64,000 nucleotides of DNA from Rossellomorea aquimaris (GCF_008180865.1 NZ_VTEX01000003.1:64501-128500); one strand, 5' to 3'. Shown: positions 25,850-36,252, counted from the stretch's first letter. Notes: generated by a model from the letters alone, not told the origin. A program made the numbers and translations.

Positions 25850-27697
25850 ATGAGAATTTTCGCAGGTTATCTAACGGTAATTAGTGTTATGTTCATCTTT
25901 TTTACCACATTATTTTTTACGACGGATGAATGGAACAAAGTACAAAGCTTTCAAGATGAATTAGAACACTCGGTAAGGACCGATAACTTACATCTAAATC
26001 GTACCAGTTTACTGCTTGATCAGAACGGGAAGGAATTTTCGGAAGTGAACCGCCCGTTCCGAATATATATTCCTGATGAGCAGATCCCCCCTTTCATGAA
26101 GGATATTCTTGTCGCTTCAGAGGATCAGCATTTTTATGAACATGTCGGATTCGATGCAGGAGCGATTCTCCGGGCTGTCGTGAAAAACCTGGTGTTCACC
26201 CACATCCAACAGGGTGGGAGCACGATTACGCAGCAACTTGCAAGAAACCTGTATCTGGGGCAGGAAAAAACGTACAATCGTAAATTGACCGAGTTATTTT
26301 ACGCCCATGAAATTGAAAAATCGTTATCAAAAGATGAAATATTAGAACTTTACCTGAATGTCATTTACTTCAGTAATGGCGTTTACGGGATTGAAACTGC
26401 GTCACAGTATTACTTCCAGAAGAGTGTACCGGAACTCAATCAGGCAGAGATGGCGTTCATTGCATCGATTCCCAATAACCCGGGAAAATATGATCCCATC
26501 GATCATTTCGATCAAACGAAAGTTCGTCAGGAACGTCTTCTGGATATTCTCGTCAGTACGGGTAAGCTATCCAAAGAAGAAGCGGAAAAAATGAAAAAAG
26601 TACCGATTAGCTTAAATGTACGTAAAAAAATCGATTTATATCCTGATTATGCTTTCTATGTGGAAAGTGAATTAAAAGAACTGATTTCGATTCACGAGGG
26701 CTACAAAGCGGAACTGGCAAATGCCTCCTCTCCAAAGGAAAAGGAGAAAGTTGCACAGAAGCTCGATGAACGTTTCCAAGAAGTGATATCCTCAGGAGTT
26801 CAAATTCAAACCGGACTGAACCCTGAGCTGCAGCAAAAAAGTGTGAACGCTTTAAATGGACAGCTTCAGAAAGAGTTACAAGGGGCCACTGTCACCATCG
26901 ATAACAAGACAAGGACCATCGCGGCTTTGACCGGGGGCAGGAACTACCAGAAATATAACTTTCATCACGCATTTCAAGCTTTCAGGCAGCCTGGATCAGT
27001 GATTAAACCACTTCTCGTTTATGGTCCTTATATCGAGAGCTACCGGGCTTCCATCACTGAAAAAATAAATGCGAACCGGTACTGTATAGGTGACTATTGT
27101 CCGATAAACTATGGAGGAGCCCAGCCCGGAACCGTTACGATAAAACAATCGTTAGCACAATCGTATAACGCCGCTTCATTGCGTTTGATGGAAAAAACAG
27201 GCATAGAAGAAGCATTCAAATCCTTATCCCCTTTTTCATTTGAGAAGGTGTTAAGCGAGGATCAAACCTATGCAGCATCCGTAGGGGGATTCACTTATGG
27301 GATGAGCCCCCTTGAAATGACGGATGCTTATACGTCCTTTATTGATGGGAAGTACCAGGAAAGTCATGCGATCATTCATGTGAAGGACAATAAAGGAAAC
27401 ATCCTTTATCAATGGAAAAACGAGCCGAAAACGGTCTGGTCCGCAGATACAACCTCTAAAATGAGAAAGATGCTGGGCGAAGCCGCTACTTCCGGAACCG
27501 GGAGAGCCGCTTACGTATCAAAGCCCTATGTCGGGATTAAGACAGGAACCACCAATAACTATCATGACTATTGGGTCATGGGAATAACAGATACATTCAC
27601 TACCGGTGTATGGGTGGGGCATGACATTCCCCGTAATATGAGTCATATTGAACAACAGCGTCCAAGTCATAAGATTTGGAAGCAAATCATGGAATGA
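25850..27697 (+). CDS. pbpD: Class A penicillin-binding protein PbpD (PBP4)
   Basis: A 615-residue bifunctional peptidoglycan synthase: N-terminal membrane anchor (about 5-24), glycosyltransferase domain (about 65-240) with catalytic EDQHFYEH (E91) and QGGSTITQQLARN, and a transpeptidase domain with SVIK (Ser about 382), SYN and KTGT (about 564). Length is close to B. subtilis PBP4. It is co-transcribed with the MFS gene upstream and acts at the outer face of the membrane. Confidence 0.93.
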   Translation: MRIFAGYLTVISVMFIFFTTLFFTTDEWNKVQSFQDELEHSVRTDNLHLNRTSLLLDQNGKEFSEVNRPFRIYIPDEQIPPFMKDILVASEDQHFYEHVGFDAGAILRAVVKNLVFTHIQQGGSTITQQLARNLYLGQEKTYNRKLTELFYAHEIEKSLSKDEILELYLNVIYFSNGVYGIETASQYYFQKSVPELNQAEMAFIASIPNNPGKYDPIDHFDQTKVRQERLLDILVSTGKLSKEEAEKMKKVPISLNVRKKIDLYPDYAFYVESELKELISIHEGYKAELANASSPKEKEKVAQKLDERFQEVISSGVQIQTGLNPELQQKSVNALNGQLQKELQGATVTIDNKTRTIAALTGGRNYQKYNFHHAFQAFRQPGSVIKPLLVYGPYIESYRASITEKINANRYCIGDYCPINYGGAQPGTVTIKQSLAQSYNAASLRLMEKTGIEEAFKSLSPFSFEKVLSEDQTYAASVGGFTYGMSPLEMTDAYTSFIDGKYQESHAIIHVKDNKGNILYQWKNEPKTVWSADTTSKMRKMLGEAATSGTGRAAYVSKPYVGIKTGTTNNYHDYWVMGITDTFTTGVWVGHDIPRNMSHIEQQRPSHKIWKQIME

Positions 27698-27700
27698 CAA

Positions 27701-27736
27701 AGAGTCTGCAGCACGGCTGCAGACTCTTTGTCTATA
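27701..27736 (+). terminator. Terminator of pbpD
   Basis: Perfect 13-bp arms AAAGAGTCTGCAG and CTGCAGACTCTTT with a 5-base loop. It overlaps the very end of the convergent yufK gene. Confidence 0.75.
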
Positions 27737-28307
27737 ACTTCACTTTCGACATAACCGGCAAACTCGCCATCACACCATTGTATAATTTCAAACATACAAA
27801 GAATATCGTTAAAAATAAGGATGACCATGAAAACACCTGTAAACCAACGACACCGAAGATCCCCATTTTCGAGAGGGATGGACTTATTTTATAAACAAAA
27901 TAAATAAAATACACGACCGAGCTCAACACAAAGATAATCAACAATCCCAGGAAGGATTTCAGACTCAGAACAGACACCAGGCCACCGATAAAATATATCA
28001 TCGATCCTGTTCGAACACGGTTATACAATTCTCCATCTGAATCCATGGAGAAAAACAGCATCGAAATACCATTGATCGTCTCCGCTATCAGCTTCAAGGC
28101 AGCAAAGACCATAAAAAAAGCAACCATTAATAGTATCAATATCGCGAGCTTCAATTGCATATCCGATAAAAATTCCCTCATTCCTGGATAGACACCAATC
28201 TTCTTAAAGATGTCTACGAAAACCTCCACGCCATAAACGGAAAATGTAAGGCTAAATAATAATATAGAGAAAAGGGGCAAGTAGCTTGTTAAATATGTAT
28301 TTTTCAC
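27732..28307 (-). CDS. yufK: YufK-like DUF5366 membrane protein
   Basis: A roughly 191-residue integral membrane protein with about five hydrophobic helices and few charged residues. The GTG at 28307, giving MKNTYLTSYLPLFS, is preferred because GGGAGAG stands before it; an ATG at 28322 lacks a ribosome-binding site. Position between pbpD and mrp fits yufK of B. subtilis. No biochemical function is known; the family call rests mainly on synteny and overall character. Confidence 0.65.
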   Translation of the reverse strand: MKNTYLTSYLPLFSILLFSLTFSVYGVEVFVDIFKKIGVYPGMREFLSDMQLKLAILILLMVAFFMVFAALKLIAETINGISMLFFSMDSDGELYNRVRTGSMIYFIGGLVSVLSLKSFLGLLIIFVLSSVVYFIYFVYKISPSLSKMGIFGVVGLQVFSWSSLFLTIFFVCLKLYNGVMASLPVMSKVKL

Positions 28308-28432
28308 TAATAACTCTCCCATAACGATTCTTTGACCACTCTCATCATAATCGTTTATGAGTATCTTGAAAAGGGTATAGAAATAGAAGGAACAGTGACT
28401 ATATGCCTATCACTTATTTCAGGGAAAGCACA

Positions 28433-28471
28433 AAAAGACCGCCCTTCGATGATTGCAGAAAGGACAGTCAT
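28433..28471 (-). terminator. Terminator of the 85-residue protein gene
   Basis: AAAGACCGCCCTTC pairs imperfectly with GAAAGGACAGTC; it closely resembles the yugI terminator at 11362. An A-run on the left gives the T-run on the minus strand. Confidence 0.55.
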
Positions 28472-28729
28472 TTATTGCTGAGGATTGGAATGTGGCACGA
28501 CACGGATATATTCTCTGGATCCAAATGGTTGTCTTTGCCGAATGGGGTCATTCGTCATTTCTTCTTCCACTTCTTCCGTTTCACCATATTGAACCGGTCT
28601 GATGTTCATACTGGTCGGGTCTTCCATTTCAATCATGCCTCTATTAAACCGATCTTGTGATTCAATTAACCACGCAAAGCCAAAAAAAGTAAAGAATATG
28701 GTCGTAACCGCTACAGTTTTCTTTTTCAT
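28472..28729 (-). CDS. Small exported or membrane-anchored protein, function unknown
   Basis: An 85-residue protein with an N-terminal hydrophobic segment (about 5-22) and a hydrophilic tail rich in Glu, Arg and Pro. AAGGTGGTG precedes the ATG and a hairpin follows the stop, so it is probably expressed. No family recognised; it is not in the usual B. subtilis order. Confidence 0.6.
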   Translation of the reverse strand: MKKKTVAVTTIFFTFFGFAWLIESQDRFNRGMIEMEDPTSMNIRPVQYGETEEVEEEMTNDPIRQRQPFGSREYIRVVPHSNPQQ

Positions 28730-29033
28730 AACTTCACCACCTTATGGATAGGATTCTCCAATTTGACCGAAACTATTCTGTAATCGGTTCAATTGCCCGA
28801 AAAAAACCAACAAAATTCCGATGGTATTTTCCGTCTATCTACATATTTAATACTTCATGAACAATCTGATACGAATGGAATCCTGAGTAATGCAAGCATC
28901 TATTTTTTACGTTATAATGCTCTTTGAGGTTCAGCTTCGGTCGAGGTTTTTGAAAGAAGATGCATGCTTAAAAACAGAAAAGACATTAGACCATGCTTTA
29001 GAATAAATGAATTTTACATGAGGGGGGTTTTAT
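28730..29033. other. Leader region of the mrp operon
   Basis: About 300 bases without an ORF. A TATAAT-like sequence near 28910 and a GGGGGG ribosome-binding site before mrpA are the only signals recognised. No known riboswitch fold was identified. Confidence 0.45.
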
Positions 29034-31439
29034 ATGACTTTGTTACATTGGGCTATTGTATCGCCTTTTTTATTTGCCATACTCATTCCATTTCTTTATA
29101 AGGCATTTCGGAATGTACATACTGGTTGGTTCGTATTACTGCTACCAGTCGCTTTGTTTACTTATTTTTTCCAATTCATCTCCATCACTAAGAATGGAGA
29201 TACCGTCAAGGAAACCTTGGAGTGGATGCCGTCCTTCGGTATCAACTTCATTGCCTACGTTGACGGACTCGGATTGCTGTTCGCCCTGCTCATCACAGGG
29301 ATCGGTTCACTAGTTGTCCTGTATTCGATTTATTACTTAGATAAGAAGAAAGAACAACTACATAATTTTTATGTATACCTAATGATGTTCATGGGAGCGA
29401 TGTTGGGCGTTGTCCTATCTGATAACTTGATCGTTCTTTATATGTTCTGGGAATTCACATCCATTTCCTCATTCTTATTGATCGGCTACTGGTATCACCG
29501 TGAGCGGTCAAGATATGGAGCCCAGAAATCCATGCTCATTACCGTCTTTGGTGGACTGAGCATGCTTGGGGGATTCTTACTTCTCTATCTTATGAGCGGG
29601 ACCTTCAGCATTAGGGAATTAGTCATGCAATCCGATCAGTTAATGACAGAAGCACTTTTCCTTCCAGCATTACTTCTGGTCCTGTTGGGGGCTTTCACGA
29701 AGTCCGCTCAATTCCCGTTCCACATTTGGTTACCGGATGCCATGGAGGCACCGACACCGGTCAGTGCGTACCTGCATTCTGCCACAATGGTTAAAGCCGG
29801 TATTTATCTTGTTGCCCGCTTGAGTCCTGTATTCGCTGAATCAAGTGTATGGTTGTGGCTTGTTGGCGGATTCGGTATCTTTACACTATTCTGGGGTTCC
29901 TTTAATGCAGTGAAACAAACAGACCTTAAGGGAATACTTGCATTTTCAACCGTCAGTCAACTTGGTCTTATCATGTCTTTATTGGGAGTCGGGGCAGCTG
30001 CTCTTCACTACAGTCAATTAGACGAGAATATTTATATGGTTGCTACCCTTGCCGCCGTTTTCCATTTGATTAATCACGCCACCTTCAAAGGAAGCTTGTT
30101 CATGGTTGTCGGAATTATTGATCATGAAACAGGCACAAGGGATATCCGTAAGCTTGGCGGGTTGATGAATTTCATGCCGATCACCTTCACCATTGCGATC
30201 ATCGGAGCCTTCTCCATGGCAGGGCTTCCTCCATTTAATGGCTTCCTTAGTAAAGAAATGTTCTTTACAGGGATGGTAAGGGTACTTGAAATGGATATAT
30301 TCAACCTGGATACAGTAGGCATGATTTTCCCGATCCTTGCCTGGGTCGGTAGTGTGTTCACGTTTATTTACAGCATGATTCTTGTGTTTAAAACCTTTAC
30401 AGGGAAGCATCAACCGGAGAAACTGGAAAAGAAACCACATGAAGCTCCACTTGGAATGTTAATTTCTCCAATTATCCTGGCTTCACTTGTGATTATTTTT
30501 GGTTTCTTCCCAAATATCCTTTCAGAACGAATCATCGCTCCGGCAGTAGCTTCCATCACTCCGAGCCTGATTCAGGAAGGACATGCAGTCAAAACCCATA
30601 TTTCATTCTGGCATGGCTTTACGCCTGAACTGTTTATGACCTTTGGAGTCATTCTATTTGGAATTCTGTTATATCTCCTGCTTCCAAGATGGAGAAAAAT
30701 ATACTCTTGGATACCGGAACGTTTCACCTTGAATTCATTTTATGATGGTGGATTAATCGGAACCGAACGCGGAGCTTACAACTTTACAAAAGGCTATATG
30801 ACAGGATTTATCCGTACGTATCTCGTATATATTTTCTCCTTCTTAATTGCCGTACTGTTGTTTAGCATGTGGTTCAAAGGAGCATTTGCGATCAATACGG
30901 ATGATTTGGCTCCAATCGGGATCTATGAGGTGGCCATAGCGCTTCTCCTTGTTATTAGCTCTGCAACCATCTTGTTCGCCAAATCACGATTGACGTCCAT
31001 CATTTCACTGGGAGCTGCCGGATATACGGTTTCTTTATTCTTCGTATTATTCCGTGCTCCAGACTTGGCTCTGACGCAGCTTGTGATCGAGACCGTCTCT
31101 GTTGCTCTATTCTTACTCTGCTTCTATCACCTGCCTCCATTAAGCAGGCATGAAGAACGAATGAGGTTTAAGCTTGGAAATGCATTGATTGCGATCGGTG
31201 TGGGTCTGGTCGTTACATTATTTGCGATTTCTGCATACAGCACAAAACTTTTCGATTCGATTTCAAGCTATTACATCGAGAATGTATATGAAGAAGCGGG
31301 CGGTAAGAATATGGTAAACGTTATACTCGTTGACTTCCGTGGATTTGATACATTGTTTGAAATTTGTGTATTGGCGATTGCCGCACTTGGAATTTTCTCC
31401 ATGATAAAATTGCGTCTGACAAGGGGGAAAGAAGGATGA
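29034..31439 (+). CDS. mrpA: MrpA, Na+/H+ antiporter subunit A
   Basis: The 801-residue large subunit of the Mrp complex, related to respiratory NuoL plus extra C-terminal helices and a MrpA-specific domain. Conserved elements include VLYMFWEFTSISSFLLIGYW, HIWLPDAMEAPTPVSAYLHS and the NHATFKGSLF helix that carry the proton path. It starts a tightly packed seven-gene operon. The complex exchanges cytoplasmic Na+ for H+ and supports alkaliphily and salt tolerance. Confidence 0.95.
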   Translation: MTLLHWAIVSPFLFAILIPFLYKAFRNVHTGWFVLLLPVALFTYFFQFISITKNGDTVKETLEWMPSFGINFIAYVDGLGLLFALLITGIGSLVVLYSIYYLDKKKEQLHNFYVYLMMFMGAMLGVVLSDNLIVLYMFWEFTSISSFLLIGYWYHRERSRYGAQKSMLITVFGGLSMLGGFLLLYLMSGTFSIRELVMQSDQLMTEALFLPALLLVLLGAFTKSAQFPFHIWLPDAMEAPTPVSAYLHSATMVKAGIYLVARLSPVFAESSVWLWLVGGFGIFTLFWGSFNAVKQTDLKGILAFSTVSQLGLIMSLLGVGAAALHYSQLDENIYMVATLAAVFHLINHATFKGSLFMVVGIIDHETGTRDIRKLGGLMNFMPITFTIAIIGAFSMAGLPPFNGFLSKEMFFTGMVRVLEMDIFNLDTVGMIFPILAWVGSVFTFIYSMILVFKTFTGKHQPEKLEKKPHEAPLGMLISPIILASLVIIFGFFPNILSERIIAPAVASITPSLIQEGHAVKTHISFWHGFTPELFMTFGVILFGILLYLLLPRWRKIYSWIPERFTLNSFYDGGLIGTERGAYNFTKGYMTGFIRTYLVYIFSFLIAVLLFSMWFKGAFAINTDDLAPIGIYEVAIALLLVISSATILFAKSRLTSIISLGAAGYTVSLFFVLFRAPDLALTQLVIETVSVALFLLCFYHLPPLSRHEERMRFKLGNALIAIGVGLVVTLFAISAYSTKLFDSISSYYIENVYEEAGGKNMVNVILVDFRGFDTLFEICVLAIAALGIFSMIKLRLTRGKEG

Positions 31440-31864
31440 AAACAAAAACGAATGACGTCATCTTACAAACCGTAACGAACGTCGTCGCATTCATCATTAT
31501 CCTGTTTTCTCTGAGACTTTTCTTCGCCGGGCACTATACCCCGGGTGGAGGCTTTATTGGAGGCTTGATGACTTCGGCAGCACTTGTACTACTGTTGTTG
31601 GCGTATGATATCAAAACGGTAGCTAATATCCTGCCGGTGGATTATAAAATCATAACTGCGATTGGTTTACTCCTGGCAGTGGCAACTTCTGCGGGGGCAC
31701 TTCTGTTTGATGTGCCTTTCCTGACACATGCGTACGATTATTTCCATCTTCCACTGTTAGGGAAGACATCCCTGCATACAGCCGTCTTATTTGATACGGG
31801 AGTGTATCTAGTTGTTATCGGTGTCACGATGACCATTATTCAAACGATTGGGGTGAGCGAATAA
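31436..31864 (+). CDS. mrpB: MrpB, Na+/H+ antiporter subunit B
   Basis: A 142-residue membrane protein with four helices and the family signature [20 protein letters not shown]. The ATG overlaps the mrpA stop in an ATGA junction and has AAGGAGG-like sequence at the end of mrpA; the longer open frame upstream is inside mrpA. Confidence 0.95.
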   Translation: MKTKTNDVILQTVTNVVAFIIILFSLRLFFAGHYTPGGGFIGGLMTSAALVLLLLAYDIKTVANILPVDYKIITAIGLLLAVATSAGALLFDVPFLTHAYDYFHLPLLGKTSLHTAVLFDTGVYLVVIGVTMTIIQTIGVSE

Positions 31865-32205
31865 TGGAAATATTAATGGCCATTGTTGTCGGAATTCTTA
31901 TTACGATCGCCGTTTACTTAATGTTATCCAAAAGCTTGCTCCGAATCATCATTGGAACAGCATTATTGAGTCACGGCGCACATCTTTTACTTCTTTCCAT
32001 TAGTGGTCTAAAAGGAGGAGCTGCACCTCTTCTTGGAGAACACGCAAAATCTTATGTCGATCCGTTACCACAAGCATTGATTTTAACAGCGATTGTTATC
32101 AGCTTTGGAGTGACAGCTTTCTTCCTTGTTCTTGCTTATCGTGCATATCAAGAGCTTGGAACGGATAATATGGATCAAATGAGAGGAAACGAAGGAAATG
32201 ACTAA
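31864..32205 (+). CDS. mrpC: MrpC, Na+/H+ antiporter subunit C
   Basis: A 113-residue NuoK-like subunit with three helices and the conserved [15 protein letters not shown] and [14 protein letters not shown] segments. It overlaps the mrpB stop by one base (TAATG). Confidence 0.95.
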   Translation: MEILMAIVVGILITIAVYLMLSKSLLRIIIGTALLSHGAHLLLLSISGLKGGAAPLLGEHAKSYVDPLPQALILTAIVISFGVTAFFLVLAYRAYQELGTDNMDQMRGNEGND

Positions 32206-33679
32206 CTTATTAATACTACCTATTCTAATCCCGTTATTTACGGCGATTATCTTGATGTTTTTCAGCAAATATGTGAAGGTACAACGAGGAATTTCAAGCC
32301 TATCGACTCTGGCTACCATTGCAGCATCCCTTGTACTCATCAACACCATCTACAATGATGGAATACAAACGATTAACTTAGGAAGCTGGGTGGCCCCCTT
32401 TGGGATTACACTCGTTTCTGATATGCTCTCTGCTTTACTGGTGACGACGACGAGTATGATTACAATGGTTGTGTTACTCTACTCCTTTAAGTCTATCGGA
32501 GCCGACAGAGAACGTTTCTACTACTACCCTGTTGTTCAATTCCTATTGGTGGGAGTGAACGGGGCATTTACAACCGGGGATATCTTTAACCTCTTCGTCT
32601 TTTTCGAAGTGATGCTGATGAGCTCTTATGTACTACTAGTTCTCGGTGGAACAAAGGCTCAATTGCGTGAGGGGATCAAGTACATTCTCGTGAATGTCAT
32701 TTCCTCTGCTTTATTCGTCATTACTGTGGCGTATTTATATTCTGTAGTCGGTACGTTGAATATGGCAGATATTTCGAGAAAGATTGCTGAAGTAAATCAA
32801 CCGGGAATCCTTACAGCGATCGCTATCATGTTCCTGCTGGTCTTCGGATTAAAAGGAGCGATTTTCCCGCTTTACTTTTGGCTGCCTGGCTCTTATTATG
32901 CACCACCAACACCGGTGCTTGCTTTGTTCGGAGCCTTACTGACTAAAGTAGGGATCTATTCGATTCTACGTACGTATACATTATTTTTCTATCATGATAC
33001 TGGGTTCACTCATGAAATCCTTAGCATGTTAGCCATCCTGACAATCATCCTTGGCTGTATCGGGGCCATCGCGTATTGGGATGTTAAGAAGATCATCATC
33101 TACAACATCATCATTGCAGTTGGTGTGATATTGTTCGGGGTGTCAACCATGAACCCTGAAGCATTAGAAGGGGCGGTTTACTATCTCGTTCATGACATGA
33201 TTATTAAAGCGGCTCTATTCCTCCTGGTCGGAGTGATGATTGCCATAACCGGGACAACCAACCTCAAGAAAATGGGCGGACTCATTAAAGAGTACCCGTG
33301 GCTCGGCTGGACGTTCCTTGTGGCAGCCTTCTCCTTGGCAGGGATCCCTCCTTTGAGTGGATTTATAGGGAAACTATTAATTCTCAGAGGAAGCTTTGCT
33401 GCAGAAGCGTATTTAGGTGCTGGTGTCATTTTGGCATCGAGTCTAATGGTACTGTATTCTGTTATCAAAATCTTCCTGAACGGTATATGGGGAACTCCGA
33501 AAGAATACAACGGAGTTTCAAAAGGTCATGCTCGTTATTTATGGATGACTTCCGCAATACTCGTCGTGTTAGCCGTATGTTACGGCTTTGGTGCCGAGGC
33601 GGTCCGTCCTTTATTCTCACAAGCAGCAGAAGTACTGGTAAATCCGAATCTCTATATAGACGCAGTGTTAAAGGAGTAA
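32198..33679 (+). CDS. mrpD: MrpD, Na+/H+ antiporter subunit D
   Basis: A 493-residue NuoM/N-like proton-conducting subunit with about 14 helices. [20 protein letters not shown] carries the conserved Glu of TM5, and [17 protein letters not shown] and [15 protein letters not shown] complete the proton path. It overlaps mrpC by eight bases. Confidence 0.95.
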   Translation: MTNLLILPILIPLFTAIILMFFSKYVKVQRGISSLSTLATIAASLVLINTIYNDGIQTINLGSWVAPFGITLVSDMLSALLVTTTSMITMVVLLYSFKSIGADRERFYYYPVVQFLLVGVNGAFTTGDIFNLFVFFEVMLMSSYVLLVLGGTKAQLREGIKYILVNVISSALFVITVAYLYSVVGTLNMADISRKIAEVNQPGILTAIAIMFLLVFGLKGAIFPLYFWLPGSYYAPPTPVLALFGALLTKVGIYSILRTYTLFFYHDTGFTHEILSMLAILTIILGCIGAIAYWDVKKIIIYNIIIAVGVILFGVSTMNPEALEGAVYYLVHDMIIKAALFLLVGVMIAITGTTNLKKMGGLIKEYPWLGWTFLVAAFSLAGIPPLSGFIGKLLILRGSFAAEAYLGAGVILASSLMVLYSVIKIFLNGIWGTPKEYNGVSKGHARYLWMTSAILVVLAVCYGFGAEAVRPLFSQAAEVLVNPNLYIDAVLKE

Positions 33680-33685
33680 TGTAGA

Positions 33686-34162
33686 ATGGCATTTCAAATT
33701 TTATTAAACTTTTTCCTGGCCTTTGTCTGGATGTTTCTTTCGGTATCCTTTACTTCTCAGTCATTTATTATTGGCTATTTGCTAGGATTGCTTGTGATTT
33801 TTGCATTCAGAAGATTTTTCAACTCTCGATTTTATTTATTACGCGTGGCTGCCGTGATCAATTTATTCTTCCTGTTTTTAAAAGAACTGATCCTTGCTAA
33901 CATCTCGGTCTTAAAAACGATACTAAGACCCAAGCTTGATTTCCAACCGGGAATCTTCGCATTACCGACAGATTTAAAAACAGATTGGGAGATTACCTTA
34001 TTAGCTAATCTCATTACCTTAACACCCGGGACACTCGTGATGGATGTATCGTATGATAATAAGATCCTATATGTCCACGCCATCGATATCCCTGATGTGG
34101 ATCAAGCCATTGATGAAATTAAAAATTCCTTTGAAAAAGCCATTATGGAGGTGAGTCGCTAA
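33686..34162 (+). CDS. mrpE: MrpE, Na+/H+ antiporter subunit E
   Basis: A 158-residue subunit with N-terminal helices and a cytoplasmic C-terminal domain. LITLTPGTLVMDVS and the Asp/His-rich tail are characteristic. It lies six bases after mrpD. Confidence 0.94.
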   Translation: MAFQILLNFFLAFVWMFLSVSFTSQSFIIGYLLGLLVIFAFRRFFNSRFYLLRVAAVINLFFLFLKELILANISVLKTILRPKLDFQPGIFALPTDLKTDWEITLLANLITLTPGTLVMDVSYDNKILYVHAIDIPDVDQAIDEIKNSFEKAIMEVSR

Positions 34163-34446
34163 TGTTACACACGATTTTTCAAATCACACTGCTATGCGTC
34201 TCCCTATCCATGCTGGGACTTGTATACAGGGTTGTGAAAGGACCAACCACCCCCGACCGGGTGGTAGCCCTGGATGCAATCGGTATCAACCTGATTGCCA
34301 TCATCGCCCTCGTATCCATGATGCTCGATACTTACGCCTTTTTGGAAGTTATTCTCCTTCTCGGGATTCTGGCTTTCTTAGGAACCGTTGCCTTTTCAAA
34401 GTTCTTAGAGAAAGGGGAGATCATCGAACGTGAGCGAGATCATTAG
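34162..34446 (+). CDS. mrpF: MrpF, Na+/H+ antiporter subunit F
   Basis: A 94-residue, three-helix subunit with RVVKGPTTPDRVVALDAIG, the conserved motif around the essential Asp of MrpF. It overlaps mrpE by one base. Confidence 0.94.
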   Translation: MLHTIFQITLLCVSLSMLGLVYRVVKGPTTPDRVVALDAIGINLIAIIALVSMMLDTYAFLEVILLLGILAFLGTVAFSKFLEKGEIIERERDH

Positions 34447-34792
34447 ATTTTTCATCGGGTTCTTTTTAGTAGTAGGAGGGTTTCTCAGCCTGGTCACTGC
34501 CTTTGGGTTACTGAGACTCCCGGATGTTTATACAAGAAATCATGCGGCATCTAAAAGTGCGACACTCGGCGTGATGTCGATTCTTTTGGCAACATTCCTT
34601 TACTTTTATTTGGAGCATGGGCACTTTAATTCGAGACTGATTCTGACAATCGTCTTCATCTTTGTGACAGCACCGGTCGCCGGACACCTCATCTCAAGGG
34701 CTGCCTATAATTCAGGGGTTAAGCTCTGGGACAAAAGTGTCCAGGATGATCTGAAAGATAAAAAAGAATACGATCGTCAAAACAGTCAATAA
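34430..34792 (+). CDS. mrpG: MrpG, Na+/H+ antiporter subunit G
   Basis: A 120-residue, three-helix subunit with GLLRLPDVYTRNHAASKSAT, diagnostic of MrpG. It starts at GTG and overlaps mrpF by 17 bases. It closes the operon and is followed by a strong terminator. Confidence 0.94.
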   Translation: MSEIIRFFIGFFLVVGGFLSLVTAFGLLRLPDVYTRNHAASKSATLGVMSILLATFLYFYLEHGHFNSRLILTIVFIFVTAPVAGHLISRAAYNSGVKLWDKSVQDDLKDKKEYDRQNSQ

Positions 34793-34798
34793 GAAACA

Positions 34799-34851
34799 TA
34801 CAAAAAGGCTTGACCACCCGAGAGAGATCTCGGGTGGTCAAGCCTTTTTCC
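34799..34851. terminator. Strong bidirectional terminator after mrpG
   Basis: A 21-bp or longer stem (AAAAAGGCTTGACCACCCGA and its complement) with a 4-base loop, flanked by A- and T-runs. It serves mrp and the convergent DUF2188 gene. Confidence 0.9.
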
Positions 34852-35219
34852 TATCGCTGATACAAGTGATTCTCAACACTTCCATCCTGCTTGTGTACAA
34901 CAAGCGTGCCGGTATGATCCGTCACATAGTCCTTCGCCTTGGACAACAGCTTATCCTTCGTCTCTTCTACCAGGATGGCACGTTGTCCGTCTGCTTTCTT
35001 TAACTGCCAGCCGTCGTCATGTGGACTGACATGATATTCGGTTTTACCCGAAGTATTACCTTCTTCAGACTTATGGGCCCGGTCCGTTGCAATCGCAATC
35101 GCACGTCCCTCTTCATACCCTTCATCGAGAAGAGCATTGGCAATTTCAATGGCTTTGTTCCGAACATCCGCAGGCAGGTTTTTCAGTGAATCGGGATAAT
35201 CATTTTTTGTCCAACTCAT
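34851..35219 (-). CDS. DUF2188-domain protein
   Basis: A 122-residue soluble protein. The N-terminal part (DYPDSLKNLPADVRNKAIEI and a following EEGRAIAIA) resembles ChaB-like modules; the C-terminal part (YHVSPHDDGWQLKKADGQRA to the end) is a DUF2188 domain. Such proteins are common in spore formers, with unproven stress functions. AGGAGGC lies before the ATG. Confidence 0.75.
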   Translation of the reverse strand: MSWTKNDYPDSLKNLPADVRNKAIEIANALLDEGYEEGRAIAIATDRAHKSEEGNTSGKTEYHVSPHDDGWQLKKADGQRAILVEETKDKLLSKAKDYVTDHTGTLVVHKQDGSVENHLYQR

Positions 35220-35304
35220 TAAATAAAAGCCTCCTAATCAATTGGTTAGTTATTGAATTCCCATTCATTCACTTTTTAAACATTCGGATATGTAAGATTT
35301 CCAC

Positions 35305-35688
35305 TTAGCGTTTTGGCACAACTGCCATCGTACATCTTGAAACACAAATCAATTGATCGTTCTCATCCGTGATCTTAATCTCCCAAACCATTGTGGTTCT
35401 CCCTTGGTGCATCACCGTTCCTGTGGCAGTAACAAGACCTTCACGCTTTGCTTTAATATGATTGGCATTGATCTCCAATCCGAAGCAGATCTCCTTATCC
35501 AGGTCAATTAATTCCACAGCTCCGACACTCGCAACCGTTTCTGCAAGTGCCACTGATGCTCCTCCATGAAGGAATCCGAATGGCTGCCTGGTGTTTTCAT
35601 TCACCGGCATCGTCGCAATTACTCTCCCTTTCCCAAGTTCCACAAACTCAATTCCTAATGTACTGATTAATGTATTTTCCAAATTCAT
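35305..35688 (-). CDS. yuxO: Hotdog-fold thioesterase (YuxO/PaaI-like)
   Basis: A 127-residue acyl-CoA thioesterase of the PaaI type. GFLHGGASVALAETVASVGA holds the catalytic Glu region, and EINANHIKAKREG and SRCTMAVVPK complete the family pattern. In B. subtilis yuxO lies between comA and mrp; here mrp is close but comQXPA is absent. The substrate may be 1,4-dihydroxy-2-naphthoyl-CoA or an aromatic acyl-CoA; this is inference. Confidence 0.82.
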   Translation of the reverse strand: MNLENTLISTLGIEFVELGKGRVIATMPVNENTRQPFGFLHGGASVALAETVASVGAVELIDLDKEICFGLEINANHIKAKREGLVTATGTVMHQGRTTMVWEIKITDENDQLICVSRCTMAVVPKR

Positions 35689-35862
35689 GTGTGCATCACC
35701 TCATAATATTTTCTTCTCTACTATCTGTTCTATAACGCTTGTGAAAATCCTTTATTTTGCCTAAAAGGGCATATCCGTTCTTCCCTTCTACCTTTGTTAT
35801 GAATAATTCCCCCTTCCTTTTCATACATTTCCTTAGAGCATTCCTAAGAAAGGGGTTATGTT

Positions 35863-36249
35863 ATGTATCGATACCATCCTTTTTACCCGCCTGTTCAACG
35901 CCCCTACCCGCCTATATATTCAAGGACACAGCCTGTTTTTTCATATAATCGCAATTATCCTCCTGTTGATAGCAACACGTTTATGTCTTCAGCAGGTAAA
36001 ACGCTAAGCTTGATGGATGATGCCCAAAAGGTGCTCCAACGGATTAACCACTCTAAAGATTTTTCAAAAAAGTTTATGAGTGCTGCACAGCAATCAAACC
36101 TCCCTGAAGTACATAAACTACTTCAAACCATCGACACAAAAGTACAGCCTGTCGTCTCATTCAATCCTGACGGTGTGCGTTTAGTCTTCGATGAGAAGCT
36201 TGGCCAGGTGGATTGCTGTCATTTGATTGTAATTGTCCGGTGGATGTAG
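35863..36249 (+). CDS. YuzC-like small spore coat protein (tentative)
   Basis: A 128-residue protein with a Tyr/Pro/Arg-rich head (YRYHPFYPPVQRPYPPIYS), a helical middle and a C-terminal CCHLIVIVRW. This composition resembles small coat proteins of the YuzC type, but the match is by character rather than by firm homology. GAAAGGGG stands seven bases before the ATG. Confidence 0.55.
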   Translation: MYRYHPFYPPVQRPYPPIYSRTQPVFSYNRNYPPVDSNTFMSSAGKTLSLMDDAQKVLQRINHSKDFSKKFMSAAQQSNLPEVHKLLQTIDTKVQPVVSFNPDGVRLVFDEKLGQVDCCHLIVIVRWM

Positions 36250-36252
36250 TGT

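Noticed and set aside
28860-29033. Riboswitch in the mrp leader
   Set aside because: Only weak local pairings were found and no known sodium or other riboswitch core could be drawn.
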